A stretch of DNA of 7,128 nt, from NCBI GenBank assembly GCA_030447045.1, contig JAUJMB010000081.1:1-7128 (forward strand), in the 5' to 3' direction. This document shows, in pieces, positions 1 through 4,882 of this stretch. The position numbers were made by a program, and so were the translations under genes. The notes under the pieces were generated by a model, which was given only the letters and a program-made list of their open reading frames with translations, made no database searches and was not told where the DNA came from. The stretch comes from Rubrobacteraceae bacterium. GTDB taxonomy: Bacteria > Actinomycetota > Rubrobacteria > Rubrobacterales > Rubrobacteraceae. Positions within the stretch are counted from its first letter, which is position 1. The number at the start of each line of letters is the position of its first letter.

Positions 1-435
1 CGCTTCGGCAACGTCTACGGTCCCCTCTCCGGCCACAAGAACAGCGTCGTCGCCCGGTTCATCAAGCGCGCCACGAGCGGCGAGGCCCTGGAGATCTACG
101 GCGACGGCACCCAGACCCGCGACTACATCTATATCGGGGACCTGATAAGGGCCATAAAGCTCTCCGCCACCACCGAAGGCGTCGGCGGCGAGACGTTCCA
201 GATCGCCACCAGCGCCGAGACCACCGTCCGGGAGATAGCGGACAGGCTCATCCCCGCCCTCGCCGAGGCCGGCGTAAAGGACGTCGAGGTCCGCCATACC
301 GAGGCCCGCCGCGGCGAGGTCCGCCGCAACTTCGCCGACACCTCCAAGGCCAAACGTCTCCTCGGCTGGCAGGCCGAGATGCCGCTCGACGAGGGCCTGC
401 GCCGCACCGTGGCGTGGTTTATGGAGGGGAGCTAG
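1..435 (+). CDS. NAD-dependent epimerase/dehydratase (extended SDR, GalE-like), C-terminal part
   Basis: This is the C-terminal 144 residues of a nucleotide-sugar epimerase or dehydratase; the N-terminus, with its Rossmann GxxGxxG and the catalytic YxxxK, lies before the window. Seen: the first residues read RFGNVYGP, the signature that follows the YxxxK helix in UDP-glucose 4-epimerase-like proteins. Around residues 36-47 comes GDGTQTRDYIYI, the usual substrate-domain G-(D/T)-G-x-Q-x-R-D-(Y/F)-(I/V) motif. RRGEVRRNFADTSKAKRLLGW (about 103-123) is the typical C-terminal segment binding the second nucleotide-sugar side. It ends at TAG 433-435. Such proteins run 300-330 residues, so slightly less than half is present. 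They interconvert UDP- or dTDP-sugars in the cytosol; the substrate cannot be told from this half. The gene fits the surface-glycan context but is transcribed away from the sulfoquinovose operon. Family is secure, specific reaction open. Confidence 0.9.
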   Translation, partial: RFGNVYGPLSGHKNSVVARFIKRATSGEALEIYGDGTQTRDYIYIGDLIRAIKLSATTEGVGGETFQIATSAETTVREIADRLIPALAEAGVKDVEVRHTEARRGEVRRNFADTSKAKRLLGWQAEMPLDEGLRRTVAWFMEGS

Positions 436-497
436 GCGCAGGCCCTCGGCGTGAATCTCGGGCTACCGGGTACATCCAAAGGAGAGGCTCTTCGTCA

Positions 498-791
498 ATG
501 GACCGGGAGGCGGTAGTGGACAGAGGTCGGGAGCAGGAGAGGGATCAGGAGAGGGATCAGGAGCAGGTCAGGGCGGGCAGGGAGCGGCGGCTGGCCATGG
601 CGGACGACATACGCAAGCTGGAGGCCGTGCGGGAGCGGCTCGTGGCCGTGGAAGAGGTCGCCCAAACCTACCCCGAAGGCCACCATATGCGCGTCCGCCT
701 CGAGAACCTCAAGCTGAACAAGGTAGTGGAGGATCTAGACGAAGACCTCCGGGACCTCTACGACCGCTCCGCCCACCCCCGCGGCACCTGA
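498..791 (+). CDS. Small charged coiled-coil-like hypothetical protein (97 aa)
   Basis: I do not recognise this protein. It has 97 residues, dominated by E, D and R. It begins with a low-complexity stretch (ERDQERDQEQ, residues 14-23) encoded by a 12-bp tandem repeat. An amphipathic helical part rich in L/V and E/R heptad-like spacing follows (about 34-88), so a soluble, possibly coiled-coil protein is likely; no signal peptide or membrane segment is visible. I chose ATG 498 because a purine-rich AAAGGAGAGG lies at 478-487. An in-frame GTG at 414 would overlap the preceding epimerase gene and adds residues that look non-coding. ATG 597, after AGGGAG at 579-584, is a shorter alternative. Third-position G/C use supports coding. 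It starts 62 bp after the epimerase gene and could be cotranscribed with it. The stop TGA (789-791) lies inside a strong hairpin. Function unknown. Confidence 0.65.
   Translation: MDREAVVDRGREQERDQERDQEQVRAGRERRLAMADDIRKLEAVRERLVAVEEVAQTYPEGHHMRVRLENLKLNKVVEDLDEDLRDLYDRSAHPRGT
534..562 (+). repeat. 12-bp in-frame tandem repeat
   Basis: The unit CAGGAGAGGGAT occurs at 534-545 and again at 546-557, followed by the partial copy CAGGA at 558-562. The unit is four codons long, so copy-number change would keep frame and only lengthen the charged QERD run near the N-terminus of the small protein. Confidence 0.8.
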
Positions 792-823
792 GAGCGGTTC
801 GCGCGGCGAACCGCTCTCAGGTG
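785..823 (+). terminator. Perfect 17-bp hairpin at the end of the small gene (likely terminator)
   Basis: CACCTGAGAGCGGTTCG (785-801) and its exact reverse complement (807-823) flank a 5-nt loop, CGCGG. The stem is perfect over 17 bp and contains the stop codon TGA (789-791). No U-run follows on either side, so on sequence it is a T-less terminator or mRNA-stabilising hairpin. GC-rich actinobacteria often have terminators of this kind. Being symmetrical, it could also act on leftward transcripts reading past the flippase gene. Confidence 0.7.
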
Positions 824-1005
824 TCAGCCCGCCCCGGCCTTCGGCCTCCGCTTTCGGCCGTCGGCTTCTCGGGTTTGACGCAAGACCTGTCTCTCTGCGC
901 AAATATTCGTGGGTTCACGACTTGCCGCCGGGTAGGAACCGTCCTCGCAAGGGGGCTGGGGTTCGCACCCAGGCCCAAAAAGCCCATGGCTGATAACTGA
1001 AGGCC
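824..1005. other. Non-coding region between convergent transcripts
   Basis: No convincing gene is seen. The minus-strand open frame through here has no start of its own and is a shadow frame of the flippase gene. The region holds an imperfect hairpin around GGGGCTGGGG/ACCCAGGCCC (about 951-976). On the minus strand, a weak 4-bp stem (981-991) is followed by TTTTT, which could terminate the flippase transcript. It also has two short pieces similar to sequence at 6552-6702: CTGATAACTGA at 990-1000, and a GCGGAGGCCGAAGG-type stretch on the minus strand at about 836-853. Confidence 0.5.
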
Positions 1006-2310
1006 CTAAGCGGCGGGTCTCCCGCGCGCGGCCAGGTAGAACGCCACCTGGGCCAGGGCCGCGACGGCGGCGCCGACGACGAGGGAGACGGAGATCCTCT
1101 CTATCAGGTCCGCCCTCAGGACGAGCACGCAGAGGGCGGACGAGAGGAGACCTGCGACCCAGCCCGCGGCGGCGAGGCGTCCCCTTCCTAGCGCGTAGAG
1201 CGCCTGGTTGAGCGTCTCGGCGAGCAGGTAGAACGCGGCGAGGGCGGCGAGCAGGGCCAGCAGGCCGTTCTCTGCCCCGTAGCGGTCGCCGGCGAACAAG
1301 TTGAGGCCCCACCCGCCGAGGAGCCAGGCGCCCCCGACCATGAGGACGCCGACCGCGCCGACGATCCCCGCCGCCCGCAGGACGAAGCGGTCGAGGGCGG
1401 CCGGACCGCCGGTTGAGAGGGCGCGGCTGGCGTGCGGCAGGAGGGCGCCTATCACGGGGCTCATCACGTACTGCGGGATGCGCGTGAAGATGAGCGCGGC
1501 GCCGAGGAGGCCCACCTGCGCCTTCGTGCCGCCCATCAGGCCCGCCAGCACGACGCCGCCGCTCGCGAGCGTCTGGGCGCAGGCCATCGAGACCAGGACC
1601 GGCCCCGCGAACCTCAGCGCCTTCCCCACGGAGAACGGCGCCCCTGGCCTCTCGGCGGGCCGGACGGGCCCCGGGCGCACGGCCAGCACGCCGACGACCG
1701 GCGCGAGCACGATGGCGATGGCCGGGGCGGCGACGCCGAGGCCGGCCGCAAGGAGGATCAACGTGACGACGACCCGGCTCGCGGCCTCGGCCAGGATCTG
1801 GCCGCCCATCCGGGTCGGCTGGCGGTGGCCGTTGAAGATCCCACGCCTGAAGTACTCGGGCGCGTACAGCGCCACCGCCGCGACGAAGAGGACCGTGATC
1901 CAGGCCTCCTCGAAGACCAGCCGGGTGAGCCAGGGGCTTGCCGCCAGCGCCAGCGCCAGGAACCCGACGAGCAGCGCCGCCTGCCAGCGCCGGACGGAGG
2001 AGACCACGGGCTCCCAATCTTCTCCCCGCGCCTCCCTCTCGGCGACGTGCCGGCCGAGCGTCTGGGTGGCGGCCACCCAGAGCACCTGCACGATGAGGAA
2101 TGTCGAGTTCCACAGCAGGGCTATCGGGGCGTACCCCGCCGGCCCGCCAAGGGCGCGGGTCGAGATGCCGATAAAGACGAACGTCAGAGCGCCGGAGACG
2201 GCGAAGGAGAGCCCGATGAGCAGGCTCCCGGCCCCCGCGCCCTGCCCCTTCAGTACGTTCGCGAACCTCACGCCGCGCATCTTACGCCATACGGCGGAGA
2301 GTCGAACCAC
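1006..2310 (-). CDS. Polysaccharide/oligosaccharide flippase-like membrane protein (MVF/Wzx-type)
   Basis: A 434-residue polytopic membrane protein with about 12 hydrophobic segments (roughly residues 29-50, 61-82, 110-126, 136-152, 175-193, 195-212, 232-256, 264-290, 311-338, 347-371, 381-400, 404-428). The length, the N-terminal GSLLIGLSFAVSGALTFVFI helix, the central EYFRRGIFNGHRQP loop (about 152-164) and the second-half repeat of the fold match the polysaccharide-transporter branch of the MOP/MVF flippase superfamily. Such proteins move lipid-linked sugars across the cytoplasmic membrane. It is the last gene of the minus-strand operon, 64 bp after the GT2 gene. The start is uncertain: GTG at 2310 is the longest option, and ATG at 2280 (MRGVRFANV) is equally plausible. 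Neither has a clear Shine-Dalgarno sequence. The family is likely from topology and context, but no single diagnostic motif is visible and the substrate is inferred. Confidence 0.75.
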   Translation of the reverse strand: MVRLSAVWRKMRGVRFANVLKGQGAGAGSLLIGLSFAVSGALTFVFIGISTRALGGPAGYAPIALLWNSTFLIVQVLWVAATQTLGRHVAEREARGEDWEPVVSSVRRWQAALLVGFLALALAASPWLTRLVFEEAWITVLFVAAVALYAPEYFRRGIFNGHRQPTRMGGQILAEAASRVVVTLILLAAGLGVAAPAIAIVLAPVVGVLAVRPGPVRPAERPGAPFSVGKALRFAGPVLVSMACAQTLASGGVVLAGLMGGTKAQVGLLGAALIFTRIPQYVMSPVIGALLPHASRALSTGGPAALDRFVLRAAGIVGAVGVLMVGGAWLLGGWGLNLFAGDRYGAENGLLALLAALAAFYLLAETLNQALYALGRGRLAAAGWVAGLLSSALCVLVLRADLIERISVSLVVGAAVAALAQVAFYLAARGRPAA

Positions 2311-2329
2311 GGGTTCGCGACCGGGCGTA

Positions 2330-2353
2330 GTACCGGTTGCCTAACCGGCGTAC
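2330..2353 (-). other. Short inverted repeat between the GT2 and flippase genes
   Basis: GTACCGGTT (2330-2338) pairs with AACCGG-CG-TAC (2343-2353), a 9-bp stem with a 2-nt bulge and a 4-nt loop, in the 64-bp gap. No T-run follows in the direction of transcription. It could be a processing or mRNA-stability hairpin, or a leaky terminator that lowers flippase expression relative to the upstream genes. Confidence 0.4.
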
Positions 2354-2374
2354 TCGGGCGTGATACCTAAAGCC

Positions 2375-3427
2375 TTACCTCAGCCAGGTCGAGATAATGA
2401 CGCGGAAGACGCCGAGCGGGTAGGCCAGCCTCGGCGGTTTCTTGGTCTCGCCGGCGGCGCGGCTCATCATGGAGATGGGGACCTGGTGGAAGCGCAGCTT
2501 GTTCCTGAGGGCTTCCAGCGTGATCTCGTTGGCGTTGAAGCGGTCCTCGCGGAGGTCCATCTTGTGGAGTTCGGAGACCCTGATGGCCCGGTAGCCGTTC
2601 GTGCAGTCCGAGACCTTGACACCGGTGAGCAGCGACATGAGGCGCGAGAAGAACACGACGCCTATGTGCCGGACGCTCCCGGACTCCTCGTAGAAGCCCA
2701 TGAACCGGCTCCCGAGCACGAAGTCCGCCTCGCCATCGATGATCGGCCCCACGAGCCGGTCGAGCTCCTCGGGCTTGTACTGCCCGTCGGCGTCGAGGTT
2801 GACGACGGCGAGCGCCTGCTCGGCCCGGGCGATGGCGAAGCCGGTGCGCAGGGCGTCGCCCTGGCCCCGGTTGACGACGTGGGTGACGACGGGCACGCCC
2901 TCGGCCCGGGCGAGGGCCGCCGTGGCGTCCCTGGAGCCGTCGTCGACGACCACGGTCTTGACCGGGTGACCCAGCACCTCGTCCGGGATGCGGCGCAGCA
3001 CGCCCTGGATGCCGCCCTCCTCGTCGTAGGCGGGGACGATGATCAGGATCTCACCGGGGTGCCCCTCGAGCCTCTCTTTGGGCGTGAGGTAGTTCTCCTC
3101 GTAGTCCCTGACGGCGAGGCCCGTGACGATCTCGCCGCTGCGGCGCCCGGCCGCCCTTACCCGCGCGAGAAGGTTTAGGAAGAGCCCGAAGAGCAGGAGG
3201 TTGGCCAGGCCGAGGAGGGCGAAGGCGCGGTTCTCCAGGCCGAGCAGGCGGCTGACCGGCTCGAAGATCTGGGGCACGACGGAGACGAGGGCGACGCCGA
3301 GGGCGATGAGCAGCGAGAGGAGCAGGTCGAGCCTGCTCCCGCCGCCGCGGAACTTGAAGACGCCGTACGCCGCGAACAGCAGCGCTATGACGACGCCGGC
3401 GACGCTTATGTGTTCAGACTGCAGCAT
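2375..3427 (-). CDS. DUF2304-GT2 fusion: membrane-anchored DPM1/DPG-like glycosyltransferase
   Basis: 350 residues in two parts. Residues 1-95 carry three hydrophobic helices (about 8-24, 34-53, 68-88) with the look of DUF2304, including VSVVPQIFEPVSRLLGLENRAFALL in the middle (48-72). DUF2304 is a small membrane protein family usually encoded beside glycosyltransferases. Residues 124-350 are a GT-A fold family 2 enzyme of the polyprenyl-phosphate sugar synthase type: IIVPAYDEEGGI (129-140), VVVDDGSRDAT (159-169), NRGQGDALRTGF (186-197), the metal-binding NLDADGQY (210-217), FVLGSR (236-241) and CTNGYRA (275-281). A sugar from a nucleotide donor would be transferred, probably to polyprenyl phosphate, on the cytosolic face. 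ATG 3427 lies 6 bp after the stop of the upstream sulfoquinovose synthase gene, so translation is probably coupled; only a weak AGG precedes it. Donor sugar unknown; UDP-sulfoquinovose is suggested by the neighbour only. Confidence 0.88.
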   Translation of the reverse strand: MLQSEHISVAGVVIALLFAAYGVFKFRGGGSRLDLLLSLLIALGVALVSVVPQIFEPVSRLLGLENRAFALLGLANLLLFGLFLNLLARVRAAGRRSGEIVTGLAVRDYEENYLTPKERLEGHPGEILIIVPAYDEEGGIQGVLRRIPDEVLGHPVKTVVVDDGSRDATAALARAEGVPVVTHVVNRGQGDALRTGFAIARAEQALAVVNLDADGQYKPEELDRLVGPIIDGEADFVLGSRFMGFYEESGSVRHIGVVFFSRLMSLLTGVKVSDCTNGYRAIRVSELHKMDLREDRFNANEITLEALRNKLRFHQVPISMMSRAAGETKKPPRLAYPLGVFRVIISTWLR

Positions 3428-3433
3428 CGGATC

Positions 3434-4630
3434 TTACCTATTGCCCTCCTGCTGGACGACCTTCTCCTGCGGCCTCCACTGCGAGGTGGCGGGGATCTTC
3501 GAGGTGTCGCAGCGGTGGGCGTACTTGCGGGCTATCTCGGTGACCTCCCCCAGCAGCCCTTCGCTTAAGGTCGTCGGTTGCAGGCCCAGGTCCAGGAAGC
3601 GATCGTTGCGGACGTGCAGATCGTTCTCGGCGGCCTCGTTGCGCGGGTTGGGCACGTAGTCTATCTCAGCACCCGTGCGCTCGGAGATCATCCTGGCGAG
3701 GTCGCGCAGACGGTGGGTCTCGGTCATCTGGTTGTAGACGTTGACGCGGTCGCCGCTCTCGGGCGGGTTCTCCAGGGCGAGCTGTATGCAGCGCACGGTG
3801 TCCTGGATGTGGATGAAGGCGCGGGTCTGGCCGCCCGTGCCGTGGACGGTGAGCGGGTAGCCCACGGCGGCCTGCGCCAGGAAGCGGTTGAGGACGGTGC
3901 CGTAGTCGCCGTCGTAGTCGAAGCGGTTTATGAGGCGCTCGTCCAGCCTGGTCTCCGCGGTCTGGGTTCCCCACACGATGCCCTGGTGCAGATCGGTGAT
4001 GCGCGTCAGGTCGTTCTTGTTGTAGAAGGCGAACAGGAGCTGATCCTGGGTCTTGGTCATGTGGTAGATGCTGCCCGGGTTCGGCGGGTAGAGGATCTCC
4101 TGCTCTACAAGCTCGCCCCCTTCGGTCTCGACCTTGACCGTCAGATACCCCTCGGGGATCTGCATCCCGGCCGTGCCGTAACCGTAGACGCCCATGGTCC
4201 CCAGGTGCACCACGTGGATGTCGAGCCCGCTCTCGGTGATCGCCGCCAGCAGGTTGTTGGTCGCGTTGAGGTTGTTGTCCACGGTGTAGCGCTTGTGGTA
4301 GCTGGACTTCATCGAGTAGGGCGCGGCCCGTTGCTCGGCGAAGTGGATGACCGCGTCGGGCTGCCACTCGAGGAGCAGGTCCAGAAGCCGTTGGTAGTTC
4401 TCGGCGACGTTGATGTTGTGGAAGTCTATCCGGTTGCCGGTCAGCTCCTCCCAGACGCGAAGGCGCTCGCCCATGGGCCGGATCGGGGTGAGGGACTCGC
4501 ACTCCAACTCGATGTCTATCTTGCGCCGGGAGAGGTTGTCGACTATGGCCACCTCGTATCCTTGCGCCGAGAGGTGCAGCGAGGTGGGCCAGCCGCAGAA
4601 GCCGTCGCCGCCTAGAACCAGTACCTTCAT
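3434..4630 (-). CDS. sqdB: UDP-sulfoquinovose synthase (SQD1/SqdB family)
   Basis: Makes UDP-sulfoquinovose from UDP-glucose and sulfite in an NAD-dependent reaction in the cytosol. Numbering from the upstream ATG (4648), which adds six residues, the SQD1-specific signatures are: GGDGFCGW (13-20, dinucleotide binding), VDNLSRR (36-42), ESLTPI (51-56), HFAEQRAAPYSM (102-113), LGTMGVYG (149-156) with catalytic Thr151, SIYHMTK (193-199) with Tyr195 and Lys199 plus the family-specific His196, TDLHQGIVWGTQTAET (218-233), NRFDYDGDYGTVLNRF (241-256), HGTGGQTRAF (269-278) and VPNPRNEA (332-339). These align by eye with remembered plant SQD1 along the whole length, which is much more specific than generic epimerase similarity. 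I prefer ATG 4630 (398 residues) because GGGAG lies 8 nt upstream; the ATG at 4648 has no such site. First gene of a three-gene operon. No SqdX/SQD2-type GT4 gene is in view. Final product therefore open: sulfolipid or sulfoquinovose-bearing glycan. Confidence 0.92.
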   Translation of the reverse strand: MKVLVLGGDGFCGWPTSLHLSAQGYEVAIVDNLSRRKIDIELECESLTPIRPMGERLRVWEELTGNRIDFHNINVAENYQRLLDLLLEWQPDAVIHFAEQRAAPYSMKSSYHKRYTVDNNLNATNNLLAAITESGLDIHVVHLGTMGVYGYGTAGMQIPEGYLTVKVETEGGELVEQEILYPPNPGSIYHMTKTQDQLLFAFYNKNDLTRITDLHQGIVWGTQTAETRLDERLINRFDYDGDYGTVLNRFLAQAAVGYPLTVHGTGGQTRAFIHIQDTVRCIQLALENPPESGDRVNVYNQMTETHRLRDLARMISERTGAEIDYVPNPRNEAAENDLHVRNDRFLDLGLQPTTLSEGLLGEVTEIARKYAHRCDTSKIPATSQWRPQEKVVQQEGNR

Positions 4631-4638
4631 CTTCCGTG

Positions 4639-4645
4639 CTCCCTT
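4639..4645 (-). promoter_or_regulatory. Shine-Dalgarno site that fixes the sqdB start
   Basis: AAGGGAG on the minus strand ends 8 nt before ATG 4630, ideal spacing. It lies inside the first codons that would be read from the alternative ATG at 4648, which argues against that start. Confidence 0.7.
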
Positions 4646-4720
4646 CATCCGGGCATATCTTGCGGATGATTCACCGCTCTATTTTCGCGCTTCGGCCCAC
4701 GCCGCACACGCCAGCCGCCG

Positions 4721-4726
4721 ATTGTA
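4721..4726 (-). promoter_or_regulatory. Candidate -10 box for the sqdB operon
   Basis: TACAAT on the minus strand is one base from the TATAAT consensus and sits in one of the few A/T-rich spots of the window. It predicts a transcript start near 4714 and a leader of about 85 nt before ATG 4630. No good -35 hexamer lies 16-18 bp upstream. The place is taken by direct repeats (4725-4765), which would fit an activator-dependent promoter. Confidence 0.5.
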
Positions 4727-4765
4727 ACGGATAAACGGTTAAACGGTGCTTAAACCCCGGTAAAC
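4725..4765 (-). repeat. GTTTA/CCGTT direct repeats upstream of the sqdB operon (putative operator)
   Basis: Read on the minus strand, GTTTA occurs at 4765-4761, 4755-4751, 4744-4740 and 4736-4732, with a degenerate GTTA at 4728-4725; the steps are 10, 11, 8 and about 8 bp. The last three units form an 8-bp tandem array, CCGTTTAA, CCGTTTAT, CCGTTACA, that runs directly into the TACAAT box. Repeated same-strand hexamers about one helical turn apart upstream of a -10 box are typical of response-regulator sites. The regulator is not identified. Confidence 0.5.
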
Positions 4766-4840
4766 GCTCTGTCCAACCTCTTCGGCGGCCCGGTCACCTT
4801 ACCGGCCAAGCCTATCCATCGAGCCTCGCTCGGCGGCGGC

Positions 4841-4859
4841 TATATTAACGTCTATTAAT
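4841..4859 (+). promoter_or_regulatory. A/T-rich promoter candidate for the DUF2723 gene
   Basis: TATATTAA (4841-4848) and TATTAATA (4853-4860) contain TATTAA twice, 10 bp apart, in otherwise GC-rich DNA 24-42 bp before ATG 4883. Either could be a -10 box. No convincing -35 hexamer was found at normal spacing, so the exact start cannot be set. Confidence 0.4.
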
Positions 4860-4882
4860 AACCCAAGTCCGGCTGGAGTACA

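Noticed and set aside
414..497. GTG 414 as start of the small charged protein
   Set aside because: It would overlap the epimerase gene by 22 bp and lacks a Shine-Dalgarno site; ATG 498 has a purine-rich site upstream.
824..2113. Long minus-strand open frame with R/G/P/A-rich translation
   Set aside because: It is the off-frame shadow of the flippase gene: composition is arginine/proline-rich nonsense, there are no domain motifs, and the flippase frame has clear membrane helices.
1301..2370. Two long plus-strand open frames opposite the flippase gene
   Set aside because: Antisense shadows typical of high-GC DNA; translations are low-complexity and show no family motif.
3578..4615. 345-codon plus-strand open frame opposite sqdB
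   Set aside because: Sqd1-type motifs along the whole minus strand leave no doubt which strand is coding; the antisense translation is V/G/H-rich without motifs.
4725..4765. CRISPR array or replication-origin iterons
   Set aside because: The units are only 5-8 bp, too short for CRISPR repeats, and lie in a divergent promoter with no rep or cas gene nearby; an operator is the simpler reading.
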